The translations under genes and the position numbers were made by a program. This document shows positions 45,739-56,302 of a DNA stretch of 64,000 bases, one piece after another (the first letter of the stretch is position 1; each line of letters opens with the position of its first letter). The notes below the pieces were generated by a model, which was not told the origin of the DNA, did no database searches, and saw only the letters and a list, made by a program, of their open reading frames with translations. Origin of the DNA: Kalmanozyma brasiliensis GHG001 (lineage: Eukaryota; Basidiomycota; Ustilaginomycetes; Ustilaginales); NCBI RefSeq assembly GCF_000497045.1, contig NW_015961988.1, positions 744,001 through 808,000 of the forward strand. The letters are read 5' to 3'.

Positions 45739-48700
45739 CCTTGGCCATCGCTAGCAGAATGAGGTCGGCAAAAAGCTTTGTCTGCAGCGGGGTCTGCTGT
45801 CCGGAATCCGATTGCTCTCCGCCTCCGAAGATCCCCTACCCGCTTGCACAAGCTTTCGGCCACAAAGCCATGCGAACGTCAAAGACTTTGCTGAGTCGGC
45901 TGCAGCGGTGGTGGTGCGGAAACATCCCTGTTGGAGTCGTTGAAGGCCCAAAGCTCAGTCGAGCACCTTGATTGGTGTGGAGGAAGACACAAAAAATGCT
46001 ATCGTGCAATGATAGCGCCGACCTAACATGTACGAAATTTTTCTTCCGCACAACGCCGCGGCCGCTGCATGTCAAACAAAGGCTTTGACTGCCTCCCGCC
46101 GACCTCGTGTCACCTGTCGTCCTTTGGTCAAACCTCTCCGGGCCTCGCGATCCGTCATTTCGACTTTCACAGCCTACAAGCACTCGCGATTGCGGGCCGG
46201 GGATGGCGAAGTGAACGCTGTCGCTCACGACCGCCTGAATACCGCTGCTCTCGGTCCTTGTGCCGTACGCGTCGGATGTCTGCAAGCCCATGGCGGTAAT
46301 GCGCGCTCTGTCCGGCGACAAGGTCCTTCCATATCTTCGATTGGGTCTCTACTTCCTCACCAAGACAGACGGGAGGACAATGCACGTCAACCTGTGAGGA
46401 TCTTAGTTGCGATCCATTGTCTCCGAGTGGAAGCTGTCCTGATCATGCTTGATTACGCTTGGGCCCAGGAATCATGCAACTATCTGGAGGCCCCAGCTGA
46501 TCGTTTCAAGGCCAGCAACGGAGCCGCACATGTTCGCCACGGCACAGCTGCGGGCTCTCTGCTTACCCGAGCTGCTCGTTCTGATTCTTCCTCGCCATCG
46601 GGTCATATGCATGACACCTCCTTCCCCTTTGTTCGGCACCGGGACCTCTTTTCCGACGTCTATCAGCTGGTACTCGAGAACAATAGGACCACCAAAAGGC
46701 ACTACCTAAAAATCTTCTTTACAAGCATCTGCTGCAGAGTTGATTGTTCGCACCAAGGTTCCAGCCCCGCTCGACCACGCTAACGCACCAGCTCGGGCCA
46801 CGGCGCTTCCATGCTGTCTCAGTTGGACCAATACGGCGGTACAGCATTGTGTCTGCTTTGGCCCTTTCGATGGCGGCCGTATTTACGACTAGAAGAAGCG
46901 CTTGAGTGACCAGACTCGACTCTGCTATGATATCTGATCGCAGGATGAGCACCCCACCGGTTTCTTTGCTACTACCGGATCGTCAAGACATCGACTCGAT
47001 GCAGCTCAGCGCTGCATTCAGCCAAAATTTCTCCTCATTGGGGTGCGAACACAATCAATCTCTCTTTGCGATACCGAACCTATATTGTCTACAGAGCCTC
47101 GCTTTCATGCTCATCAAGGTGTCTGATGAAAAGGAGGGCGGACAGCCCCTCACAATAGAGTCATTCATTTGTTGACTGCATAAACAAGGTGCGTCTCTTC
47201 TCCTGATGGCAACAGCAGCGCCGATGTTGACAGCGATCCGCTTCTCAAATGTTTTGATTGCAGCAGGTTCTAGCTGCAAAGCTGGCAGCACCGTTGTTGA
47301 AACCCTCTCCACCGTGTACCCGCGAGCTTCTGTCACCAGGTAAGCCCCCCTGTGTTGTCTCAAACCGTCGGTCCAACGTCATGATGAGAGCCACTTTCGC
47401 TGCACCATGTGCAGTACAACGTGCTTCCCATGCGACGCGCAGTGACAACTCTATCAACAATGCACTGTCAGGCGCACGCGCGGGGCTTTGTGCATTTTCT
47501 CCTCATGCGGTCCAAGCTCCTTTCGCCATTGTTCGTTGCGCCGTGCTGTCGAAATTCTCCGCCGAAGGTTGGAGGTCATTTGCTGCATGGCTCGCTAGAC
47601 GTTGCCGCTTGGTCTCGAAATGATTTCGCACACGACTCTCTCCAGGGCCTGTTCCAGCTGCCGCACCAGCAGATCCAGAATTTGACACTACGGCCTTTTC
47701 GGTCGGGCATGGACTGTACGTCGATGCATCAGGACCACTAGCGTAACCATCGCTGCCCATCACGACGATCGAAGGCAGAGTAGCTATCGTCCGGAGGAGC
47801 ACACCTCAGCTGCTCTTGTCGATTCCTGCCTGCACAGTGCCGGCTCGGATGCCATGCTTCGGCCGCAATATCCGGCCTTCAACCGGACCAGCCCAACACC
47901 AACCGTTGTAACCGAGCGAGATCCGAGCGTGGACCTGCGTGGCCATTGTTAGACGACACTTTTGTGAAACTGCCTTCATCTTCTGCATGAAGTCCCACGG
48001 GCCGCATCGTAGCCTCCATCGCGGAAATTGCCGGTCTCTTAGCCTTTGGCATTAGGACGACAGGCTGCCGTCGTTTCCTGGTCCAGCGTCATCATTGCTC
48101 GCCAACAGACTGGGGCTGCAACGATTCGAGGACCGGCTTGAAATGCTCTCAACCGCTACGTTTGTCCGTGACACCGGTTGGCGTGTCCACCTTGGATCGG
48201 TTCCGCTCGGCATATACCAGGCGAGCTCGCGCTCCTCTTTTCACTCTGCATCACCACCACCATTGCCTACTGCTTCATTTGAACTCGCGGTGGGACAACG
48301 GCATCAGCAAAGCAAGGTTCAGCAATGTTGCCTCGTCGTGTCTATTGTTCTGCTCCTTTTTGGCAACTTTGCATGACAAACTCGGTGGTACCACCTCATT
48401 GTGGTACTGATGGTCGACTCGGCCCGAACTTCTGGCCTTGTGGCATCCATGTGCCGGGACGCCGGTGCAGCTCGACCGCTGTTCCCAGAGGAGAGCCGCT
48501 TTTGTTGCGCGCCTCATCTTTTTCAACGCCCCGAGATGAAACGATCGCAACATCTTCACATGCAAAGATGTCATGATGCGATCTTTAGGAGCTGTTGTGG
48601 ACGTAAGCATGTTGCAGGCCCCAAAGCTGTGCTCTTGTGCCAAAATTTCTGGTCCGCGAGCTTGGCAGGGAATGGGATCGGTTTCGTCCGTGCTGTTCAT

Positions 48701-50130
48701 CGATTGGTGAGGATCGATAGCAACAGCAGCAGCTCGGTGCTCTTGGTCGCCCCAGACGCCCATTTCTTCATCAAACGAGAGGTGGGTGTGCGTCTTTTGT
48801 TTCGCGACAAGTTTGCTCGCTCGAGGTCGGGCTCTGCTTACCATGTGCCGATGGTTACATCCTGACGGAAGCTCTGTGAGCTTGAGCACTGGCTGAACCA
48901 AGCCATTGCGTGTCGAGCCAGGCGTCAGGGGCCCGGCCCCACTGCTCCGCCCCTCTGAAGGGTCAGCTCGAGAGGAACGACGCTGCTGCAAGGAGACGAT
49001 GTCGTCATAGAGTGGATAGCGAACGCTGGGCCCTCTTGACCGGCAAACCATACTAGACTAGTGCGATGCCGAAGAGCCGTTAGCAGCTGGTACTGATCCA
49101 ATCATGCATGAACGCATGTGTTTTCCGAGAACAGACAGCCAGGCGGTCCGACGAATAGCGCCAGTCCATAGGCTCGCAAGCAGATCTGGGTGCTTCACCT
49201 CGACCCTCGACCCTGGTTCCGTTATTAAATGTCATCTCATGGCCATTCTTTGCGGATCGTGTTGCATCCGAATCCGATGCTCAGACTGGGTCGTACTGAA
49301 TCGAAAAAGAGTCTTATGCCGACCCTCTTCTAATTCCGTGCTGGTAGAGAGGAAAAGTGGCGGACAGTTGAATGCGAAGCAGAGCTGGGCTGTGTGCAAC
49401 TTCATTTGCCAGCCCCTCGGCGGGTTTGTTTGCCCTTCAGCACGGACGACCACACATGTTCAGCTTTGACTTCTTGCGGAGGACCGTATCAGATACTTAT
49501 AGCAGCCGATGACACGAGCTCTTCGTCTCCCTTTGTGACCCACTCTTCTCCATCCTCTTCGGGCCGCAGATCTGCAGACTTTCTTTCCCCTCTCTACCTT
49601 GCGGCAACGCATCGGCCTATAGAGATACCACTTCCGCCCACACCTTATCATCCCACCAGCCTGCTCTCCGTCCTCGACAACAACCTCATAGATACTCTAC
49701 GTCTCTGCGTCCTTGCTTGCTGTCTACGGTAGAAGATCAAGTGCATCGACCTGCATGCGTCATCTCATCTACAATCGACAGCGTCTCACACCAACAGGGT
49801 TAAACTTTGCGTCTCTCTCCCAGCTGCTTTGCTTTGAACAGCTAGAACTGCACTTGCGCTGCGCTATCCGACGTCTAGGCTGGCACACGGACACTTTGCA
49901 ACTCTTGAAGCTCGACAGGCTCGAATTTCGTGATTCGACCTTTGGCGACTGAAGCAAACCTTGGCTTTGCTGCTCCGCCCAACAACGCAATCTCGCTATC
50001 TGTCGACGCAGCGTCAGCTCAGCTCTCATTGGTCTTATCAGCTGCGCAGTCACATTCTCAGCGGTGGGTTCATAAGCTGAGCAAACCTTTCCCCCTTCAA
50101 GTCACATCCGCCAACGCGTTCAGCCACGCA
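45739..50130. other. Gene-poor block, 4.4 kb, upstream of the zinc-finger gene
   Basis: Longest stretch of the window without a convincing gene. Open frames here (for example 46028-46783 plus, 48275-49051 minus) have irregular amino-acid composition, mixed Cys/Arg/His and no family motifs, and base composition is less biased than in neighbouring genes. Isolated splice-like signals occur (GTAAGC at 47341; CATGGTAAGC on the minus strand at 48834-48843) but I could not build a phased model. The last ~650 bases (from about 49490) become CT-rich and probably hold the leader of the zinc-finger gene. The block may be long-range regulatory DNA, a non-coding transcript or decayed gene remnants. Confidence 0.5.
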
Positions 50131-52372
50131 ATGTCGATGGTCACCACGCGCGCTTCGACGCGTGCTACAGAGCCACAAGGCGTCGCCGGTCCGTTTGCCC
50201 CACCACGCTTCCCCATGTCTCTTTCGACTGCTACCGCTGCTTCCTCTTCTACTTCCTCATCGCCCTTCACCTCTGTTCCAACCTCTCCCCGCTCTCTCTC
50301 CCTTCGCGATAGACCGGACATGTCCACCCATTGGCCAGTGTCGACCCCATGCGCCCCAGTCATTTTGCCTCACCAGCAAGCGTTTGGCAATCAGCCTCCC
50401 AACGATTTAGCTGCAGCTTCTGTCACCTCAGAGAGCACCATACGTCCCGGATTCTCCACGCGATCTGCCCTTGGTGCCCTTCCTCCTCGGCCACCGGCCT
50501 TCAGCAGTCAAATGCTCGGATCGACTGAGCTTTTCGCAAAGGGAGCACCGACCACGCAGAGCACGGACAATGGTGGCGCAGTGCGGAAGAAGCGACGTCG
50601 ATACGGTCCGAAACCCGAACCGCCGTACACCTGCTTTTGTGGCAAGGTCTTCAAGCGTCACGAGCACATGCTTCGCCATCGCGCCACTCACGACGATTCG
50701 ATCAGGTACACTTGCCACATCTGTGGCAAATGCTTCCGTCGTCAGGACGTCATGCACCGACACACCATGACGCACATCGGCCGCGATCATCAGCAGAGCA
50801 AGATGCGCAACACTGCCTCGTCCCCGTCCTCATCATTGACTAGGACGTCAGCTAGCGCTGCAACTGCTACACGTCGCCGAGCAATCGAGGGCAGCAAGTC
50901 GTTTCAGGCAGGTCGACAGCGTCACAATGGGCATGCGCAGTTCGACTATTCCGGCAACCAGCATGGCCTCCTTGAGGATCCGTCTCTGCGCGTGGGCTTG
51001 GGCGACGACTCCTCGGCTGCGTACAACGAGGATCACCACATCGCCGCAGCGCAGCTACAGAACGCGTGTATGGGAGTGCGCCACCCGTACATGGCCATTG
51101 CTGCCAACAACACGCAGCCGATCATGATGAGCGGCGAAGGCCTAGGCCCAGTAGGATACGTCCGCTCGGATGGCATGGATGTGACCACCGACTATCACAG
51201 TCGTAGCGCCGTCTCCCCGCCCGACACGCTCTACACCTCGGCACATGCGCTCTCCTCAAACCTGCTCCAGCCTGGCCAATTCGGCGCAAGCTTCGTTCAG
51301 CCTCAGCTTCAGATCCAGATGGGCCAACAGTACGAGTACGATGTCAAGCCCAACGTCCAAGAGCTTGCACAACAGTATGCCCACGGTTGGCATGGCGGCC
51401 CCGGCCTATCGCATGGCACAACGCAGGTGCCGCCTCCGGAGTCAGAATGGAGCGAGCAGAGCCCTTCAGGACCCAGTCCTCACAGCTTTGCATCGCCTGC
51501 TTGGAGTCAAAAGGCAGAGTTGATGGCACGAGAGCATGCAGAACCCGCTGCGAACAGGACGCCATTGGGTCTGATTTCCAACCGACAGCTCTCGACGGAG
51601 CTGGGCACGCGATGGCAGCCACAGCAATCTCATTATCAGCCATACCAGCAACAGCAGCAGCAGCAGTCGTACCAGGTCAACTCTCCGCTGCTTGGTGCAA
51701 ACAGCGCCCATCAGTACAGCCTCATGAACGGCGGCCCGGCTCAGGGACTTCCAAGGCGCTCGTCGGGCCCGTTTCCTCAAAATGGATGGGGTGGCTCACC
51801 TCACGCGGCCAATGATCAACCTCGCAATCCCCATCAAACCGACAAGACAGATGGTCAGAGGGAGGTCGGGGGGGCTGGACTCGGACTGGACCTCTTCCAT
51901 CTCAGCCACGCCGGTGATGACGCCGCTTCGCTTAGTCTTGGCACTTTGCCCCACGGCTCGTTCTCGAGCGACAACAACGATCGACCACCGGCTTTGCAGC
52001 GCCAGTCCTCTTCGTCGCCCATCGCCCAAGGCGCTTCAGACGAGCTCGCCTTCGCGCTACCTGGGCGTCGGAATGAGCTCGATGTATGTCTCGCAGAAGA
52101 GCGGTCCGCATGGCGCAACGTACGCGTCGGAGGGAAAGGACTTCACATCGATGTCGAACCTTCTCGAGCCCTTTGACAGCGGGTCGCCGTTGACGGAGGC
52201 GACCGGCCACACCTCGCCCAAGAGTCGATACCTTGGTCACACTCACACGAGCAGCGGCTCTGCGAGCGCCGAACCGATCAATTCTCATATGGTCAATGGC
52301 AGAAGCAACGGCTACGTATCCAGCTCGTCGAGTTTCGACGAGCGCAGCAACACCGGCGGCAGGCGTTGGTGA
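50131..52372 (+). CDS. C2H2 zinc-finger transcription factor (frame change near 3' end)
   Basis: Two adjacent fingers lie at about residues 166-215: PYTCFCGKVFKRHEHMLRHR (unusual C-x-C spacing) and YTCHICGKCFRRQDVMHRHT, preceded by a basic RKKRRRYGPKP patch. This suits a nuclear DNA-binding regulator. I chose ATG 50131 (MSMVTTRAST); the longer open frame begins only with GTG. The rest is Ser/Pro/Gln-rich, with a short polyGln. The starting frame ends at TGA 52174-52176 (681 aa). Codon use and composition switch at about 52010-52140 to the +1 frame, which runs to TGA 52370-52372 (LLEPFDSGSPLTEATGHTSP ... SFDERSNTGGRRW). Either a short intron (GTATGT at 52084, acceptor AAAG ending 52138, 55 bases) or a one-base indel explains this. 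The target genes are unknown, and the 4.4 kb gene-poor block upstream may serve its regulation. Confidence 0.8.
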
Positions 52373-53572
52373 GGCAAATCTGACCGGCCTTGCCGAGCGC
52401 ATCACCTCGCCAGCTCCGTTCCCCCATCATTCTTGTCCCACGGCCGAAGATCTTCCGCTCCATCTACCTTCCTCGCCGCTGCCAATAGAGACACATACAC
52501 ATCCTGTCTTCAATACCTACCGACCCATTCCCATTTGGCAAGAACAAAAAAGGGCAACTCCTGTAGAACCTGTTCCCTCTAATCAATGACATCTTACATT
52601 CCATTTGAAAAGAGCGTCTGTGCCTGACGTTCAAATGTTTTGTGTCTGAGCTCGGTGATGAGGGTGTGATGCAAGTGTATGCTGTCAGTCGCGGCGAGGT
52701 CAACCTACCTCTGTCGAGCAGGCCCGCTTTGGAACCACGCTGAGGAGTTTTCGAGCCCCATTTTTTCCCCACGCCTGTTTCCTCCGTCTGGTTGCCGCGC
52801 GGAGAACTGCCAGAAATCGCCGTGTGCGGGTGGGAGATTCCCGAGCCGCAGGAGGACGCTATTTTGGACAGCTTTCCCCGGGGTCGGCGTGTGTCACGGA
52901 GATCTCTACCAAGCTTGACGACAAGCAGGAAGCTCGCTTGGGAATGTCTGGACAGAGCACCGGCGACTTGTGAACGCTCGAACAGCACTCTTTGACCCCG
53001 CATATTTTCGACGTCGAGGTGACGTTGCGTTGCGCTCCGTGAGCAGGAGCGGCGAATCTAGCGATCGACACTATCGAATCCTGCCATGACTGCTGGCGAC
53101 AGCGTGTCGAGTGCGTAACAGTCCGAGTTCTACGCCCAAGTTGACCGCTCGGCTAGACACTGGTGTGGTTTCTCCGCACGGCCGACCGCGGCGAACGCTA
53201 CGGTTGTCGGGCAGGCTGCTAAGCGAGACGTAGTATGAACGCGGGGTGAGCGATGGCCGACCATCCTTCTGCGCTCCCCTTCCGGTTCGAGTCAAGAAGG
53301 TGTATGGTCACAATGTAGTTATAGAGATGTGCGAGAGGGACATGACGAGCGGGGATTGCTGCAATTGACGTCGCGGTACAGCCGCCTAGCGAAGTGCGTC
53401 CGATGCCAAGGCGCAGTGGCCTCTTGTCAAGCATCGTGGTGATCTGGAACCCATTCGACGCCTGTATGAGGAGAAGCTCGCTGCAGTACCTTTTGAACAT
53501 ATATACCAAGCTCTTTGCGGGTATCATGCTTCCACGGTCCTTCAACCTCCCACCACCCACTCTCTTCCCACC
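52373..53572. other. Intergenic region between the zinc-finger and GH43 genes
   Basis: 1.2 kb between two plus-strand genes. No convincing gene. It ends in a compact promoter with TATATA at 53500-53505 serving the GH43 gene. A GGTTCGAGTC string at 53283-53292 resembles a tRNA B box but lacks pairing arms. Confidence 0.5.
53500..53505 (+). promoter_or_regulatory. TATA box of the GH43 gene
   Basis: TATATA (in CATATATACC) about 68 bases before the ATG at 53573, implying a leader of about 35-45 bases. A strong TATA close to the start is typical of inducible secreted enzymes. Confidence 0.6.
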
Positions 53573-54961
53573 ATGATCACCGCACGCATCCTCTTCACGA
53601 CCCTTCTGAGCGGCCTCCTCGCCTTCACAGCCACGTACGCTGCCGAGAACTACATCGTCTCCGGCGATCGGTGGCGCGACACCTCTGGCGCCTACATCAA
53701 CGCGCACGGTGCAGGACTTCTCTACTCTTCCTCCCTGTGGTACTGGGTGGGCGAGAACAAGAACTCAGGCAACGGGTTCCAGGGCTTCTCCCTCTACTCT
53801 TCCTCCGACCTGATCAACTGGGACAGCCATGGACTCATTGTCCCACCCAACTCCTCTCTGCCTTTTCAAGTGGGCGAACGACCCAAGCTGATCCAGAACC
53901 CGTCGACGGGCGAGTTCGTGCTGTGGTTCCACGCGGATTCGTCCAACTACTCGCTGGCCAAGGTCGGTGTTTGTTATGCGACCGATGTGACAGGTCCCTA
54001 CACGTGTCCCGAGGAAGGAGTGTTTAGTCCCCTTGGCATGGAGAGTCGGGATATGAACGTCTATGTTGATCCAGCGAACGACGTGGGCTACCTGCTGTTT
54101 GCGACGAACAACAACGCCGATACGGCCATCGCCCGAATGACAGATGACTACAAGAACGTTACCTCGTTGATCTCCACCATCCACTCGCGACTCGAGGGCT
54201 TCGGTGTCTATCGCAAGGACGGATTGTACAACATGGTCGTCTCCAACCAGTCGGGCTGGCAACCCAACGCCAACAGTCTCTACACCTCGACCGATCTCGG
54301 AACCCAAACGCCGGTGTATAGCAACTACATCGCCCCGCAGTCGTACAACACTTGGAACAGTCAAAACACGTTTGAGATCCAACCGAACGACAAACTCGAT
54401 GTCTACCTGGGCGATCGGTGGTGGGTGACGAATCTGGAAGAGAGCAGTTACGTCTGGTACCCCTTGGTCGATCGACAACTCCTTCACCTTCCTTTGTGGA
54501 GACCCGACGCCGATGCTGGTGCGGGATACAGCGTTCCTGCGAACAAAACCTTCCCCCTCTCACCGTCCACCACGACGATCGCGGGTAACAACACCCAAAC
54601 CAAGTTCGCCGAGTGCTCCATCTGCCCTTCTGGCCAAATCGCCACCTACATCGGAAACGGCTCAAGCTTCAACCTCAACCTCACCACCCCGAGCGGCAAT
54701 GCGGGGAACGTGTGGATGAGCATCTTCTACGCCAACCAGGACGCCTACCCATCTTGGCGCTTCGGTGGGGTTGCTGTCAACGGCGGAGATGTGCAGAACG
54801 TCACCTATCCGACTGGAGGTAGCCCAGACGGCATCTTGCAGGATACCCCCGTCAAGGTGCACCTCCAGGCCGGGGAGAACAGCCTCACGCTCACCGGCGC
54901 ACAGGATGGCAGCTATGCAGCCGACGTTAGCCACATCATTGTCTGGCAGAGTGACGAGTAG
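53573..54961 (+). CDS. Secreted GH43 exo-beta-1,3-galactanase-like enzyme with C-terminal CBM35-like domain
   Basis: 462 aa. A signal peptide covers about 1-23 (ARILFTTLLSGLLAFTATYA), with the mature start near AENYIVSGD. The five-blade propeller (about 25-320) carries the signatures of subfamily 24: INAHGAGLLY, WYWVGENK, E102 in GERPKLIQNP, D160 in ESRDMNVYVD, E208 in SRLEGFGVY, Q264 in TWNSQNTFEIQP and LGDRWW. In characterised fungal members the classical Asp base is absent and the Gln equivalent to Q264 acts instead (recalled from the family). Residues about 340-462 (FAECSICPSG ... GENSLTLTG ... ADVSHIIVW) look like a CBM35-type beta-sandwich. It would trim beta-1,3-galactan backbones of plant arabinogalactan proteins outside the cell. 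Several N-x-S/T sites are present. It converges on SEC62, 147 bases away. Confidence 0.85.
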   Translation: MITARILFTTLLSGLLAFTATYAAENYIVSGDRWRDTSGAYINAHGAGLLYSSSLWYWVGENKNSGNGFQGFSLYSSSDLINWDSHGLIVPPNSSLPFQVGERPKLIQNPSTGEFVLWFHADSSNYSLAKVGVCYATDVTGPYTCPEEGVFSPLGMESRDMNVYVDPANDVGYLLFATNNNADTAIARMTDDYKNVTSLISTIHSRLEGFGVYRKDGLYNMVVSNQSGWQPNANSLYTSTDLGTQTPVYSNYIAPQSYNTWNSQNTFEIQPNDKLDVYLGDRWWVTNLEESSYVWYPLVDRQLLHLPLWRPDADAGAGYSVPANKTFPLSPSTTTIAGNNTQTKFAECSICPSGQIATYIGNGSSFNLNLTTPSGNAGNVWMSIFYANQDAYPSWRFGGVAVNGGDVQNVTYPTGGSPDGILQDTPVKVHLQAGENSLTLTGAQDGSYAADVSHIIVWQSDE

Positions 54962-55108
54962 ATTCCCTTTATCTTAATCACAAGGTCCAATGACACGCCG
55001 CAGACTGAAGACCGAGCGAGATTGATGCAGCTGAAAAGGTGTGCAAGGGTTTGTGAGATTGTGCAGATGTCTTGAGCCAGACGATTCAAGCTACAGTGGA
55101 CGAGGGAG

Positions 55109-56302
55109 CTAGTTGAGATCGTCGAGACTGTCCGAAGCGCCCGGTCCGCCGCTGCCAGAGCTCTGATTGTGGACGCCACCGTTCTGCGCGGCCGGGCTGG
55201 ACTGTGCGGCCTGCTGGGGTGCCTTTGGTGGGCTGGGCGGAGCAGTGGGTGCAGCACCGCCTAGTCCAGACAACGCCTGCTGACGAGCACCAGCCCCGCT
55301 CCCCCCGACCTTCTTCTTCTCTGCCACACCTGCGGCAGCTTTGGCCGCCTTGGCCTTCTTCGGCGGCGGAGGCACATCCCACGCCCACAACGGGATGAAC
55401 GAATCCACAAACCCAACATCCTCGAACAGGTTCGGGAAGATCCAAATACCCGGCTTGACAACCACCACCGTCGCCAACCAGAAGATCAACCGCACAATCG
55501 CAATGCCAAAGAACAGACCGATCAACCCCAGCGCCGCAACGCTAAGATACCACACGCCCAAGCGCATCGTCGGCGGCCACAGCGGAAACATCACACCGGC
55601 CAACATCACCGCTACCATCCCCAACCCAGCCAGCTTCAGCCCCAACTGACTGCCCTCGAACAACCACACATAGTGCTCGTCGCTTTTGAACAGCTGTTGC
55701 GGATTGATCTCCACCACACGCGGCGAGTCCTTGCCACCGGTGCTCGACCCGCGATTGACGCGAAGGAAAAAGGCGAACGGGATGATGTTGTGCAAACACT
55801 GCTCGGCTTCTTCTTTGGAGGTGACTTTGGGGACGTCTTTGAGTTTGGCGTAGGCCGGGGAGAGAAGGGCTTTGACGGCGGAAGAGCCTTTGAAGTAGTC
55901 GACGCGTTTGCCGTTGAGGGCGCCGACGCGCGTTTTGAGCCCGGCCTTGTTGCGGAGGAAGTTGACGACGTTGCGTGCCGGAGGGGGCGCGGAGGATTGG
56001 TGCTCCTGCGAGATGGGGATGGCCAAGTCGTCGTCGATCGAGGAGGAGAGGGAGGATTTGCGGAGAGCGGAGGAAGGAGGTGGAGCGGAGAAGAGATCGG
56101 CAGAATGCGTGGTCATGTCAATAAAGGTGTTCAGGTCGAGTTGATCGGCGGCATCGGCATCCAAGTCGACGTGGTGCGCTGTCAGAGCATCGTTCGGGGT
56201 GTCTGCGGCAGGAGATGCCGTTTTGGCAGTGGAGCGCTTGGCTGCAAGAGTAGGAGGCGGAGCAGCATCGGCGCGTCGATTGCGGCGACGGACTTTGGTC
56301 AT
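55109..56302 (-). CDS. SEC62: SEC62, ER protein translocation subunit
   Basis: 397 aa from the ATG at 56302 (MTKVRRRNRRADAAPPPTLA). Sec62 works with Sec61/Sec63 in post-translational import into the ER. The cytosolic domain reads VVNFLRNKAGLKTRVGALNG, KRVDYFKGSSAVKALLSPAY and AEQCLHNIIPFAFFLRVNRG. Two membrane spans follow (about 220-240, LAGLGMVAVMLAGVMFPLWP; about 247-278, WYLSVAALGLIGLFFGIAIV), then IWIFPNLFEDVGFVDSFIPL and a Lys/Ala/Pro-rich tail. The open frame upstream of 56302 has no ATG. An upstream mini-exon ending ATG|GTAAGT (about 56481-56483) could splice to a GAG acceptor near 56315 and add MAARI in frame; this is possible but the acceptor is weak. The gene is divergent from the condensin gene. 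Confidence 0.92.
   Translation of the reverse strand: MTKVRRRNRRADAAPPPTLAAKRSTAKTASPAADTPNDALTAHHVDLDADAADQLDLNTFIDMTTHSADLFSAPPPSSALRKSSLSSSIDDDLAIPISQEHQSSAPPPARNVVNFLRNKAGLKTRVGALNGKRVDYFKGSSAVKALLSPAYAKLKDVPKVTSKEEAEQCLHNIIPFAFFLRVNRGSSTGGKDSPRVVEINPQQLFKSDEHYVWLFEGSQLGLKLAGLGMVAVMLAGVMFPLWPPTMRLGVWYLSVAALGLIGLFFGIAIVRLIFWLATVVVVKPGIWIFPNLFEDVGFVDSFIPLWAWDVPPPPKKAKAAKAAAGVAEKKKVGGSGAGARQQALSGLGGAAPTAPPSPPKAPQQAAQSSPAAQNGGVHNQSSGSGGPGASDSLDDLN

Noticed and set aside
46530..46600. F-box-like string LPELLVLIL
   Set aside because: Only nine residues match and the rest of the F-box pattern and any downstream domain are missing; too short to call.
46028..46783. 251-codon open frame in the gene-poor block
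   Set aside because: Irregular composition (many Cys, His, Arg), no motifs, and a competing frame with equal claim; not supported as a gene.
48275..49051. 258-codon minus-strand open frame
   Set aside because: No family motif, no bias toward the codons used by neighbouring genes, and no supporting promoter or splice context.
52464..53003. 179-codon minus-strand frame in the zinc-finger/GH43 gap
   Set aside because: Low-complexity Arg/Ser/Pro composition without motif or codon bias; likely a chance open frame.
53283..53292. tRNA B-box-like GGTTCGAGTC
   Set aside because: Flanking bases do not form a T-arm or acceptor stem, and no A box lies at the right distance upstream.
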